Positions 31,301 to 43,640 of a stretch of DNA of 64,000 bases are shown piece by piece. Origin of the DNA: Bolinopsis microptera (lineage: Eukaryota; Ctenophora; Tentaculata; Lobata; Bolinopsidae); assembly GCF_026151205.1 (NCBI RefSeq), contig NC_087080.1:5001096-5065095 (forward strand). The letters run 5' to 3'. The notes beneath the pieces were generated by a model. The model was not told the DNA's origin. It saw nothing but the letters and a program-made list of their open reading frames with translations, and did no database searches. Within the stretch, counting starts at the first letter, position 1. Each line of letters begins with the position of its first letter. A program made the translations under genes and the position numbers.

Positions 31301-33910
31301 AACAACCATCTCCAGCGACACTAAGTCCTTCAAGTTCCACTTATCTCATGGAGGATTCCACGGTATACAGTAAGTTAACATCTAATCGTTTACTGTTTTG
31401 GAAAAGGTCTACTGCTGATAAGTGCAGCCGTAACTAATTTTCAGATCATTTGAGAATTCTATTTATTACATTCCTGAATTTCCGTATATTCATGTGACTT
31501 ATCGACAAGATACGGCACGATCCTCTTGACAATTTATTGTAGGAAATGGTTTCTTAACATAGTGAAATTGGAAAAGAACGAATTCGGACGACCCACTTTC
31601 TTAAATGAGCCTAAGGAGTATGCTTTGGATGTAAGTATCTCGTTTTAGAGACTTCATTAGGATACTCTTATAACTATTAGTATTACAATACACTCTGCTT
31701 CTCTTGAGCAGAACATTGTTTTGTGGGCTAAAAAATGTGCTACCATCGTACTCTATTGCAGTTAAAAAGGCATCAGGACAAACCCGAGTCTAACGAAGCA
31801 GTAACAATCGCTGAATTCGAGCCGGACAGAGTACCTTTCACTTTCACAGCGGGTTCCGGTGACAGATACTACGAGTTTGCCAATGATAGGCTGGACAGTA
31901 ACCAGTATTACGGTGTATTTATTGTCGGGGTTGTCTATCTTTCTCCAGGGGTAGGTTACCTGATCTTCTTGAATCACACTTATGAACAAGTTTCAGATGA
32001 TAGGCCGTTCTTGATACATATTGCAGTGATAATCATTTTAACAAGTTAAGTAGCACATGTTAAGTAGCCCATGTTAAGTAGCACATGTTAAGTATATGTT
32101 AAGTAGCACATGTTAAGTAGCACATGTTAAGTAGCACATGTTAAGTAGCACATGTTAAGTAGCACTTGTTAAGTAGCACATGTTAAGTAGCACATGTTAA
32201 GCACCAAGCAGCTGTTTAAAACCACCGATATCCGCAGAAAAAGGTGCATCTGACTACGGGTTGGGTTGAAGACGCTCATTCTCCAGGACGACCCACCTAT
32301 TTCTTGACGAAGAAGGGAGTAGGCCTTACTGTACACATCTTTGTGCTCCTCAGTATCGTTGTTACCTTCGGCGGTCTTCTTTTAGGGTGAGTTACATACT
32401 TATTAAGTCTATATTTCTGGGACTATGCATTTCAGACAGTACATGTCAGCCTACATATTGGTATGACTATGAGTGTGACTTGAATTCTTGAACGTGTTGA
32501 AATTTTAGATTATCCAACATAACAGCTGCTTTAATTGTTGCGTAATCCTTTTAACTTTATATTAGGGTGTGTATGATTGTGTATGATTCGCATCTCCAAA
32601 CAAATCAAAAGTTTTAAAAAAAACTTTATATTTTAGGTGGTTATGGAAGAGAAATAAGCTGACAGTGCCTGACACTAGCTACAAGTTAGTGTTTAAAAGT
32701 TATCAATAGAACTTATCATCAAAAATTTTAACAATAAGGTTTTTTGATCACCAATGTTATTGTTACCATGGAGGTAATACATTTTTGATAAACAAGTAAC
32801 TGTAAGCTAAGCAAAGCATCTAGATAATAAAATGTCAATAAGTTGGATAATGTATTTTTATTTCAGATTTAAGAAAATTAAAGAGAAAGTCAAAAAGAAA
32901 AGCAACAAAGAAAAGTAAGCTCACATAGGGATTGCAATACCTCTTGTTGCTACCAATGTTTTTGCTAAAATTTGTTTTACAGGTCCCACATCAGATTGAA
33001 CTTTATCTTCTTAGCATTCGTGAGATCAATAGTGTGACTGAACTCGAATCACAGCTCACAACCTATGTATGGGGGACAATTATGTCGGAGGTCACACTAG
33101 AAATGTCAGATCCTGACCACTTGCACTTTAATTGCACCTTTATTATATTAAGCTGATGGCATGGTTTCTAATTAACGTTTACCATTCTTATTTCTCACAG
33201 GATCAAAAAGATCACGAACATCGTAATGCCAAAGTTGTTTAAGAAAAATACATCTAAAGGGAAATCGAAAAAGCTTGGTATGTATGCTAAAGGAATTGGA
33301 GGTTTTTGTCCCACATATTCATAAACTTCATAGGATATTATAGCAATACGATTTGGGGAGGGAAAAAGCCGCGGTAAATTGGGGATTTAATGTACAATAG
33401 TTTGTTTGTGCACGTGAAGGGTTTCTCCAGTTTGGTTGACCGAGTTTCTCCAGTTTGGTTGATCGATCATGTCTCTAGATGATATCATTATCTCTATCAC
33501 TGCTTCGAGATTATTTTTCTGTTGAGATATTGCCATGTTTCCAAGATTTGATTCATAACTCGGTTTTCATTACAGGACGCAGCAACGAACCAACATCCTC
33601 AAACAAAGAACAGTATGATTTGGTCTCGTTTAAACCGAAGGGTCATGGTCAACACGAAGCACAGATAACTTTCAATAAGAAAGATAACAATCAATATTAC
33701 GATGGGTCATGGGACGATGAATCGTATCCTCAGGATGATACAACAGCTGATTATGGAGCAGCTGATTATAACCACGATGAATACGATGAATACGGCCAGA
33801 TGGTTGTGCCGAAAGGTTTGACTCTCCAGCGACATTTTGTCAACGAAACGGAACTTGACGATACCATTCTAAATATGGCTGAAGAGGAGTATGAGTGGAA
33901 CAGTTCATAA
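28345..33910 (+). CDS. Acidic type I membrane protein with RPTP-like juxtamembrane domain
   Basis: Ten exons: 28345-28402, 28559-31071, 31203-31369, 31543-31630, 31762-31950, 32238-32386, 32637-32684, 32867-32914, 33201-33277, 33576-33910. All phases match and the product is 1223 aa. Order: signal peptide M-L-K-I-L-L-I-V-A-C-T-T-L-G-L; a duplicated ~88-residue module (about 107-282) plus a diverged third copy; a very acidic D/S/K/N tract (about 440-777) built on repeats such as D-D-D-S-T-D-S-K-E-D-D; then exons 3-5 with an FN3-like fold (W-F-L-N-I-V-K-L-E, A-E-F-E-P-D-R-V-P-F-T-F-T-A-G-S-G-D-R-Y-Y-E-F-A-N, L-D-S-N-Q-Y-Y-G-V-F). The last pattern is that of the membrane-proximal domain of receptor tyrosine phosphatases. 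One transmembrane helix (about 1033-1055, exon 6) is followed by a polybasic stretch over three short exons and an acidic, tyrosine-rich tail. No phosphatase or kinase follows. Function is unknown; the acidic ectodomain could bind calcium or mineral (inference). Confidence 0.85.
28822..29349 (+). repeat. 264-bp in-frame tandem duplication in exon 2
   Basis: Positions 28822-29085 and 29086-29349 are nearly identical at the DNA level, so the duplication is recent. Each copy encodes an 88-residue module with Q-N-A-R-Q-K-G-Q-A-Q-K-M-D, E-W-T-E-E-D-x-H-W-E-F-D-E-T and Y-D-T-E-Q. A diverged third version, E-W-T-K-D-D-I-H-W-E-Y-D, is at about 29620-29660. Confidence 0.9.
32045..32201 (+). repeat. 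14-bp minisatellite in intron 5 of the membrane-protein gene
   Basis: About eleven copies of GTTAAGTAGCACAT, one copy shortened. It lies wholly inside the intron between 31950 and 32238 and fills more than half of it. Confidence 0.9.
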
Positions 33911-34450
33911 GATGATATTTAGAGACTTGACATGTCTGACTAAATCACATGCTATCAGTTTTGTAATTATCGGCTATGCTATGATCGGTGAAATGAAGAT
34001 GGTTGTTTCGCGTCCATCTTAACTGGTCGCCCGGAGCGATTAAAGTTGATGTCACTGTCAGCATTCAGTTTATATCAGTGTTACTGGTTTATATTCTTAC
34101 TGTTTTATACAACAGTTTCATATCACCTTTTTGTTTCATGTTTGTTTTTTCATATTTATTATTCATCTAGCTACGGTATTTAAATTGGAGGAGGAGGAGT
34201 CAAAATGATACCACAATCAACGGAAAAATACCATCATTTTAATGAAAACTGCAATAAAAATCTGCGCCGCAACAGCTCAGAGCAATTGCATTATGTATGT
34301 ACTACAGCTTAATGACGTCAGCATTTGCCAGACCCCCTCCCCCCTTTGCCTTCTTAACCCCCATACTTAATACATACCCCTGGCCGGCAGGATCCTGTCA
34401 GCCAGCTATAATAGGGGTATAGAATTGAAATGCTGAGGGAGGGGTTAATT
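33911..34450. other. 3' flank of membrane-protein gene and LINE 5' border
   Basis: No gene. A change of character near 34330-34390 (C-rich CCCCCTCCCCCC, then CTGGCCGGCAGGATCC) may mark the 5' end of the following LINE. No target duplication could be identified. Confidence 0.35.
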
Positions 34451-37400
34451 GACGATGTCAATTCATCTCAGCTCGGCGCGGCACAGTAGCGCATCTCGCC
34501 GATCTAGAGAGAAGCCTCATTGAGGAGGTTAAACAACACGAGATTTTATTAATACAGGAACCTCAGCTTAGGAAAGGGAGTATTAGTAACGTCCCCAAAA
34601 CTCACAAACAGTTCGTTCCCTTTAGTCAGGACAGAGCCAGAGTGGCTACTATCCTACCAAAGGATCTAGCTAGAAACTCTATGACACTAGGACATTTCTC
34701 CTCTGCTGACTCTATCTTTATTAGAAGTAGGATCAACAGCTCACTGTCGATTGTACTAGGATCACTTTACTTGGACCAAACACAGAACATTTCATCCGAT
34801 ATAATTGACAGGGTAGCACGGTTTACAGATAAGGAAAAGTTACCTCTGGTTCTAGGAGTGGACAGCAATGCTCACCACACGGCCTGGGGACACCCAAACA
34901 CAAACAACAGAGGTCAACAACTTTTGCAGGTACTAAACGCAAATAATCTCATAATCTGTAACACAGGCACAACACCCACTTTTGTAGGCAGTAGAGGGAG
35001 TTCCTGTATAGATCTTACTATCTGCAATCTAGCAGGGATCAACTTAATCCATAACTGGAAAGTAGATCAAGGTAAATCACTATCGGACCACGAAGCTATT
35101 TGTTATTCCCTAGATTTAGGTAACAGAACAAGTTTTGCGTCACGCAGTCCGGCGAAATGTGACTGGCAACTTTATGAGACGCTAGTTTCCTCCTCATTCG
35201 ATAACACCCCCTTCTGGTTTAAACCGGTTGTTACATCGGCGGATCTCGATGACAGACAGTTGTTTATCTCCAACACCCTTCTGCGCTCCTTTGAGCTAGC
35301 ATGCCCTCTGACAAGAGGCACAAGAAGATCGACTGTACCGTGGTGGAATGCTGAACTGACGAAAGCCAAGCAGACGGCAAAAGCCCTGCGACGTAAATTT
35401 AACAGAAAGAGAAACAGCCCGGACTGGGAACTTTATGCTGAAGCTAACAGACGATATGCAAACCTCATCAGAACGGCGAAAAGACAAAATTGGAAACAAT
35501 TCACAGGAAATATTACCAAGATCCCTGCTTTATCACGTATCCATAAAGTTCTAGGAAATAACGGAACACAAGGCTCGCTCAATAGTTTAAGGAAACCAGA
35601 CGGTACTTTAACTAACTCACCCCAGGAAACTCTACAGGTACTCACCGATGCTCTCATACCATCGGACGGTAGCCCAGCCCTGCCAACACAGCAGAGTGCA
35701 CCAGATGTTGCAATGATTCTCAAGATTACGGCACCACATCGCTTGAATCGGGCAGTAAAAGATCTTAACATGAACAAATCACCAGGTCCAGACGGAATTA
35801 GAAATGAGATGATCATAAAAGCTTGGAATAAAATAAAGGACCCTTTAAGAATGATTTTCCACCATTCATTAGCTCTAAGCTGTACACCAACCTCGTGGCA
35901 ATCTACAACAGGTTGTGTAATCCCGAAGCCTGGAAAACCAGATTACACAAACCCCAAGGCATTCAGGATAATTTCACTAACATCCTGTTTCCAGAAACTT
36001 CTAGAACGACTTATCCTCTGGTATCTCGAACAGGACCTCAAGATCCCAGCGAAACTTACTAAGAGTCAACACGGTTTCAGGAAAGGGAAATCAACAGAAT
36101 CAGCAATACATATACTAACAAGGAAAATTGAGGACGCCGTGGCAACAGGAAATTATGCTCTTGGAATCTTTCTTGATATCGAACAGGCATTTGATGCAAT
36201 TAGTTTTCAGGCAATCAAAGATGCACTGTTACAAGCAGGGATTCCGGAAACAATCACAAACTGGATCTACTACATGGTAAGTAACAGGATGATCACAGTC
36301 ACATACTGTGGTCACGATACCACAAAGAAAGCAACTAAAGGAAGTCCACAAGGAGGAGTTCTGTCCCCACTTCTATGGAACATAACGCTGGACACTTTCC
36401 TCAGCTCACTAGGAATACACACTAGTTTTGTCCAAGCCTTTGCGGACGACCTGGTAATACTAATCAGCGGAATTTGTAAAACTACGGTTCAGGAAATTTC
36501 TCAACGGCATCTAACTAACATCAACAGGTGGTGTGCCAGTAAAGGTCTCAAACTTAGTGCGTTAAAATCTAAGGCAATCCTTTTTACAAATAAAAGGGAT
36601 AATATGCTTACTAACCCACTAATGGTAGGTAATAATCAGGTCCCTCAGGTAACTGATACAGTCTATCTAGGAGTAACCATTGACAGCAAACTATCATGGG
36701 GGAAGCATATTCAGGTGAAATGTAACAAAGCGGTACAACATCTTCAGGCATGCAACAGAGCAGTTGGCAAAACGTGGGGTATTACACCTACAGGGACGAG
36801 ATGGATATATAACCAAATTATTCTCCCTTCTCTAGGTTACGCTGCATTCGCATGGCAGCATAGAATAGACGAAGCCCAATACCTAAAGACCAAGATGCAG
36901 GCAATTCAGAGACACGCTAGTATCATGATATCAAGAGGACTCAAAAGTACACCACTAGAAAACTTGGAAATCATGGCAGGAATCAAACCCATTGATCTAA
37001 AACTCAAGGAACTGGCCATACTTTCAGCTCGGAGACTCAAAATTAACGGTAATTGGAATTCTAACTACCAGTTTAGCAGAACAGGAAACTGTAAGTCCCA
37101 TGCATACAATCTGGACAAAGCTATGTCAACCATACCAGCGATGAAATGTAAAATTACGGACATTATCGAAACTACCACAGTTTTGGATCGGAAGTTTAAA
37201 ACAATAATACAGGAGCGGTCTAAAGCAACACAGCAGGTCGGAATCACCCCAGCAACACACTGGGCTATTTTCACAGACGGCTCAAAAATAGAACAGTTCT
37301 CAGGTGCAGGTTACTGCGTAATAAGAAACGCAAGCGAGGTCCAGAGACAAAGTTTCCACCTAGGCACTAATGCAACGGTATACCAGTGTGAACTGTTTGC

Positions 37401-38136
37401 TCTCAACACATCAGCTCACTGGGCAACTATCAATATTTCAGAACCTGGGAGTATAACATTCTTTTCAGATTCACAGGCAGCAATCCTAGCAGTCACACAC
37501 CACACGGTCACATCTAACTTAGTTCTTGATACCATTAACTACCTTAACAAACTAGGACAAACCCACTCAGTCAATGTCAGGTGGGTCCCAGGACATGCAG
37601 GTATTCCAGGAAACGAAAGAGCTGATGAACTAGCCAGAGAAGGATCACTCACAATCGCTTTAGGTCCTGAACCCTTCATCAGCATATCCGAAGGAGCAAT
37701 TAAGACGGCAGTAAAGGAGTATTTACACGGAATTCATCTTCGTAGATACAGGAACACGGCACTGAGCGAGAAAGGGAAAATACCACTAACAATCCTACTC
37801 ACCAAATATAAATACAGGAATCTTGGACTTGCAGGAAATCATCAAAGATGGCTAACCTGGCTCTTCACAGGACATAGCCCCCTAGCCTACTTCCAATACA
37901 AGGCAAACAATTTCACATCCCCCCGTTGTGAACACTGTCCAGAAGAGGAAGAAACCTCGGAACACTTCATGTGTCACTGTATAGGATACATGACCATTAG
38001 GCTAAGAATTTTCGGTAATATATTTCTAACCTGGGAAGACATAGTATCAGCTAGAATTAGTACGGTTATAAAATTTATCGAGGCAACCAATAGACTACTA
38101 AAGGAGGATCTTTTCGAGGATCCCATCAACCACTAA
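34451..38136 (+). mobile_element. LINE with APE endonuclease, RT and RNase H (I/R1-like group)
   Basis: A single open frame of more than 1,200 codons, open from the stop at about 34450. The first part reads E-I-L-L-I-Q-E-P (endonuclease start). Then come L-V-L-G-V-D-S-N-A-H-H-T-A-W-G and S-D-H-E-A-I-C-Y of the APE endonuclease. The RT has K-S-P-G-P-D-G-I, F-L-D-I-E-Q-A-F-D-A-I, G-S-P-Q-G-G-V-L-S-P-L-L-W-N and F-A-D-D at about 36440. RNase H has F-T-D-G-S-K at about 37270, F-F-S-D-S-Q-A and V-P-G-H-A-G-I-P-G-N-E-R-A-D-E-L-A at about 37585. A C-terminal C-x2-C...H-x4-C zinc finger is at about 37927. No internal stop or frameshift was found, so this copy is young or still active. No ATG precedes the endonuclease motif in frame, so the extreme 5' end is missing, frameshifted or uses another start. 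Clade assignment to the RNase-H-bearing I/R1-like group is inferred from domain order. Confidence 0.88.
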
Positions 38137-39780
38137 CACAAATAGGACATCTTGCAGTTTTATAGGCACTGACCGTCCCTGGAAGTCCCTGTCTCCCCAT
38201 CGTTAACCCGTAAGGGGTTGCACCAGGGGCGGTGGTAACAGCACTTCAAGACTCTCGGAGTCTGTTGTCGATATCTATGTATAATATATTTATGGTATAT
38301 AATTTGGGAGTCTCTCTCTCCAGCAGCAGGAGTTGGAGAATGGGGACGCGTTGTGAAAGCCACCGCAAGGAAGGCTTACAGTCGACGCCGACCAATCAAA
38401 AGAAGAGTGCGCGGCGCAGCACAGTAACGCATCGCGCTACAAAGGGAGGGGATGTAGGCAGGGAAAATTATTGTGTGATTGATTTAAGCAGTTCGTCAAC
38501 AGAGTTCAGTTCAAGTACTAATATTAAGGAAATTAACGAAGTTTTATTGTTAGTAAAATTGATTTGAAGCAGAATAGCTAGATTCGGCGGAATGACAGGC
38601 TGAGCGCGGCCCAGTAAAGGTTTACTTGTCCATTGTTAATAGGTTAGCCCGTTGACCATTGTTAATGATCTGGCTCGGCGCGCGCTACTTCGTAGCACTT
38701 GCTTTCGTTCGAGAAGAAAGCGGCGCACTACTTCGAAGAAATTTAGAAGAGTAAAATTGAACATCCGTCAAATTAGCCCGGCGTAGCACTTGCCTCGGGA
38801 TAACATTTCGAGTAGATTCACGATGTCAATCCTTCGCATCCCGCCGATATGCATACGGCATGGTTGCGAGAAGCGTTATTTGATGCGCGCGCGACCCAGT
38901 AGTGCATCGCGCTACAACATTTCGAGAAGAAAGCGGCGCGTTCTACTTCATACTTCGGAGAAATTTAAACGAGTAACATCCGTCAACAGTCAAAGCACAA
39001 AGTGCAAATATTCAAAAATTATCACATAAAAATAATTTTTCGGAGGACTTCGACGCACCACGCAAACTATCATTTTTGCTTCGCGCAGAGCAACGATCTC
39101 GATGCTTGATTGTATCACGTCGTGATCGGCCATTGTCATTTCAGTCCTGTAGCGTTTCTACAATACAGGCGGGTCATACTTATCATACGTTGTATAACCC
39201 GCCGCGCACGAGTGCGCAGCTCCTCCTGTATCGTAGAAACTATTTACCTGGGGACCCCAGGCTATTATGTTCATAAACGTAATAAAGCTTCGGCGGAATG
39301 ACAGGCTGAGCGCCGCTCAGTAAAGAAACTTTACATAATGAAACGACCGTGGGGTCAGGATTTAACGGATATGTTACTCGCCTAAATTTCTTCGAAGTAG
39401 CGCGCGCCGCTTTTTTTCGAAATATTATGGCCCGATGGCATGTGCTACGAAGTAGCGCGCGCCGGGCCAGACCACTAACAATGGTCAAGGTCACGATGTG
39501 ATACAAGGTCATACAACGTTTATATGAAAAATGCTCCATGGGTTGATTCACGATGTCAATCCTTCGCATCTCGCCGATCTGCATACGAGATCTGTGGTTG
39601 CGAGAAGCATTATTGGATGCGCGCGCGCGACCCAGTAGTGCATCGCGCTACAACTCCATGGGTTGACATTGATACATGTTTCGTATCCTTCGGCGGCGTG
39701 TGCTTCGCGCGCGAAAAGTGGCTCCTCATTTAAGTGGCATGCAAAAGTGGCATGCAACGTATGTAAAGGTTGACATCGTC
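38137..39780. repeat. LINE 3' region followed by GC-rich CpG-dense repeats
   Basis: The LINE 3' UTR probably runs to about 38560. Beyond it, a GC-rich patch contains repeated blocks. One pair is 38811-38922 and 39544-39653 (CACGATGTCAATCCTTCGCATC ... CAGTAGTGCATCGCGCTACAA, broken here by gaps). Another pair is 38584-38630 and 39289-39333 (CGGCGGAATGACAGGCTGAG). GTAGCGCGCGCCG occurs twice near 39400 and 39455. Words such as ACGATGTCAAT and CAGTAGCGCATC also appear at the LINE 5' end (34450-34505), so these may be promoter/5'-UTR fragments of the same LINE family. A region at 39160-39240 contains the inverted pair TAGCGTTTCTACAATACAGG / CCTGTATCGTAGAAACTA. No gene was recognised. Confidence 0.5.
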
Positions 39781-40145
39781 AATCATTTTTTTATATCGGA
39801 TAAAATTTGTTAAACTGGTAAAAAGAAATTTATGCGCATTTGGTGATATTGAACAAATTTGTGCCTATATAATTCGTTCTTTACTAAACAACATTTTGGA
39901 TGATAGATCAAAGACACAATACAAAAATTGTGTAGTAAAATAGAAAATGCTAAAATGACTTCCTAACCGTACATATTAAAATGTTTCCCCAAAATCAATG
40001 TCTCAAATCACAAAAGAGGTCAAATTAAATTGAAATCAATCTGCCGATAAGAATATATATATGTATCTAGCGCAAATATATTTCATTTCATCGTTGTTGG
40101 TTCTTAACATCAATTTTGACAAATAATGAACAAGGTCTACATTGT

Positions 40146-40342
40146 TGATTGTAGGTTTACAACCTACCAGGACGCGCGCCGAGTTGGACTCGTCGATCGT
40201 CCAATATATGGAACAGCTATTTTATTGTAGGTTTACAACCTACCAGGACGCGCGCCGAGTTGGACTCGTCGACGGTCCAATATATGGAACAGATATTTTA
40301 CGAGTATCACCCGTTAAATATTTTACGAGTATCACCCGTTAA
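40146..40342. repeat. 76-bp tandem duplication plus 25-bp tandem pair
   Basis: A 76-bp unit starting TTGTAGGTTTACAACCTACC is present twice (from about 40148 and 40224). It contains two small palindromes, GTAGGTTTACAACCTAC and CGAGTTGGACTCG. It is followed by two copies of ATATTTTACGAGTATCACCC (about 40293-40342). No coding content. Confidence 0.8.
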
Positions 40343-41819
40343 GGTCTAGATTTCTCGAAATAAGCAAAATATTATATTATACAATTAATATTTGCAAATT
40401 TTGACATTTTAGTAAACAGTAAACAGTAAAGAAATATTTATAATAATAATAATAATAAATTAATGTTATTTTTATACAGCACCAAAAGGTTAAATAATTT
40501 AAATTTAACCCTTATGCACAGCTGTAAATGATACTTAAATTAACGAGAGTGTGCATCTTTGCCTTAGACGGAGGTGGAACAAGAAACTGTTCAGAAAACA
40601 GGCGATAAAAACTGTAAAATATAACGTGACTAAATAAGGCAGATGCACCTAACAAGCAGATATCCAAGAAGGGTTAGCAGGTTTTCTAACAGAGGACTAG
40701 AGGAAAGAATAGTGACTACAAGAAATCGCAGTATGAAACTCAACAGCCTAACAAATTTAGTAGTAAAACAAATTTTTAGTAAAACAAATTTAAATTTTGG
40801 TATTTATTAATAACAATCAAAACATATCATATCATAAAAATAAAGCCGCGCGTTGGTTGACTGCCTCAGTATGGTGAATAATTTAAGCTTGAAGGTGCCC
40901 TGCGCATTTACAGAACATTATGCGGCGATCACATGATCACGAGGACCTGTGAGCGCCAAATTTAATTTAAACTTTCTAGAAATCGTACATCACTACGAGT
41001 TACTCATGCTTTTGAATTATAGGAGTGCGGATTGTCAGGTATTTCATTCATTCATACTTAATCGGTTTAAAGCTGTATATTTAGAGCTCACTATTGTTTG
41101 AACTATGAAAGCAGAACGTAAATAATGGACAATATACCGACGACAATACCAAGGACCCGAGTGCCGCATTGACTTTTCCGGATCCGTTTTTACCGAAGGC
41201 TTATCCACCAGTTACTCATGCTGCATGTATAGTCTGATAATATTTTGTTTTATCTCTAGCAAGCATTCTGTAAGTTGGAGTGTCGTATTTATTATAGAAG
41301 AGCCAGCCAACCTCCGCATTACAATCTTTTGTATGCCAGGTTCGTTTATAAAATCTAATCATATAATAAGATTGATCCAATAGTCTAAGATGAACGGTAT
41401 ATCTTAGCTCATCGTTATTAAAATCCTAATGGATGAATTAATCAAGTAATGTTCCCTTCCAACACAACTAAACAACAAACAAATGCTTGCTCACCAGTGG
41501 TGACGCAATCGTAGGGGCATGCAGTTGGTTCAGATAACTCTCACCCCGACGACAGCGTCGAGAAATTATCAAATTATGCATTTGCGCCATACTGGACACA
41601 TTTTATATTTAATATTTTGTGGTTTGTAGAAATTAGTGTCATCTAAAGTATAGCTTAACTGGCGAGCAAGCATCGTCCCACTCGGCGGGGACGAAAATAC
41701 CGAGTCCAGAATCACAGAAAGTCAACCAAAAGATAAAAACAAGAGCTCGGATATCAACAAAAATCACACGCTCCAGACGACGGGGGAAGAGAGGATAGGA
41801 AGTAAGCTGCTGGGCTCAA
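40343..41819. other. Intergenic AT-rich sequence, no gene seen
   Basis: No supported frame. Contains (TAA)n near 40440 and a GTAAAACAAATTT repeat at 40757-40798 related to 7517-7570. The 3' untranslated end of the minus-strand LINE probably begins in the last few hundred bases. Confidence 0.35.
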
Positions 41820-42001
41820 CAAATTTTGATAATTGTAAACAAATTTGTTCTTGTGCCCTATAATAATTTGGTATTGAGGTATGACCCTGTACTGTGTGTG
41901 ATAGTGAAAATGAAAGTGAATGTGAATCTGTAATGCGAACGAAATGAGTTATGGCCAGACGATTCTTCAATTTCAAAATAATAAAGTCAAAGGACTCTGT
42001 T

Positions 42002-43640
42002 TTAAAATACAAGCTCATTCTTATCAAAGTTTAATTCTGTCCATTCTAATTCTTCGTACCTGGACTGTATCTTGAGTAGCTCACTTTTCAGTGTTACTTT
42101 AACTAAGTTCGTTGACTTAGTAAAGCTTATCAAACTGTCAATTTTTCGACAGTCGTTCCACATTTTTGTTGATTGATAAATGAAAGAGGAGGATGGGTTC
42201 GGGGTGATGAACTGGTCTGAACGTCTTTGTGATGGTGATCTGTGGAGTAAAGATAGGAGTGAGATTGGAGATTCTAATCTGACAATTTTGAACAGTTCTA
42301 ATAGACATGTGTATTTGTACAGGTTGTGGACGGTAAGAAGGCCGTTCTTGTTAAACAACGGCTTTGTATGCTCTTTTTCAAAGAATTCTCTTCCTAGGAT
42401 TTGTTCATCTATACAACGTGTTCTGGCACATGTTCTAAATTTATCTAGATATGCTTCAAGGTCACCAAATAGTATTCTGATACATTTTTTCTGAGTGATG
42501 AAGATAGGTTGAAGCATATTATTACTCGACCCACCCCATACCGATATTCCAAATCTTAGGTGTGACTCAAATAACGTGTGGTACAATTCTTTATGGTGTT
42601 TTTTCGGGATAACGTGTCGTATTCTACTGAGTCTTCCGATCTCACACCTAAGTTTCGAGTTGAGGGCTCTTATTTGAACATCCCATTTTAGCTTTTCGTC
42701 AATAATAACACCTAAAAACTTGGTCTCTTTAACTTGCTTTATTACCGTATTATTTAGAGTTAGTATATATTCTGATTCGTTATCTGCCTCATTATCAGTA
42801 GCTGTACGTGACGGATTGAAGTGAATGTAGCAGCATTTCTTTATATTTATATGTAATAGATTGCATTTCATGTACTGGTGTAACAAACGGAGAATTTCGT
42901 TTGCTCTTGCATACAGTTTTTTTCTACATTCATCTACTACGAATATGTTTGTGTCATCTGCAAATAGTATGAACTTGCCCAGATCAGTTGTTCTAAATAA
43001 GTCGTTAACATATATTATAAATAGCAAGGGTCCGAGACAAGAGCCTTGGGGAACTCCAAAGAGAACAGGCAGCTTGTCAGACTCTTCGCCCAGTACAGAG
43101 ACATATTGATATCTATTAGAGAGATAACTAGCGATGAGTCTATTGGCGTTTCCACGTATTCCATAGTTGTCTAGTTTATTAAGTAGTTTTTCATGTGAGA
43201 TCGTGTCAAACGCTTTAGATAGATCAATAAATATTCCAAGTACATGCAGTTTTTTGCTAAGACAGGATTCTATGTAATTCACTGAGGAGTTGAGGGCATG
43301 GCTTGTGGAGTGATTTTTTCTAAATCCGTACTGGTTCTCGTAAATCATTTTCTGGGACTGAAAGAAGCTATACAGTCTGTTGTAAATAATTTTTTCAAAT
43401 ATCTTACCAAAAACAGCTAAAGTTGATACTGGCCTATAGTTTTCCAGCAATTCCTCATTATCCTTCTTATAGATCGGACTGATTCTCCCAGTCTTTAAAT
43501 CATCTGGGAATACTCCATTCCTCATGCATTCACTGTATAATAAAGATAGTATAGGACAGATCACTTTAGACGATTCTTTAACTACATGTATTGGGATGTC
43601 GGATGACTTCCCATTCTTCAGTTCAGATATAATCAGGTTT
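42002..43640 (-). pseudogene. LINE reverse transcriptase, 5'-truncated (CR1/jockey-like)
   Basis: A 520-codon frame, extendable upstream to about 43640 (I-I-S-E-L-K-N-G-K-S-S-D-I-P, the fingers motif). RT landmarks are K-T-G-R-I-S-P-I-Y-K-K, N-Y-R-P-V-S, F-I-D-L-S-K-A-F-D-T-I-S-H, F-G-V-P-Q-G-S-C-L-G-P-L-L-F-I-I-Y-V-N-D-L, F-A-D-D-T-N and F-L-G-V-I-I-D-E-K-L-K-W. There is no RNase H and the endonuclease is missing, so the copy is dead on arrival by 5' truncation or deletion. The RT part itself is uninterrupted. Clade is judged from motif style only. Confidence 0.85.

Noticed and set aside
35433-37274. Minus-strand frames across the RNase-H LINE
   Set aside because: Shadows of the long plus-strand polyprotein.
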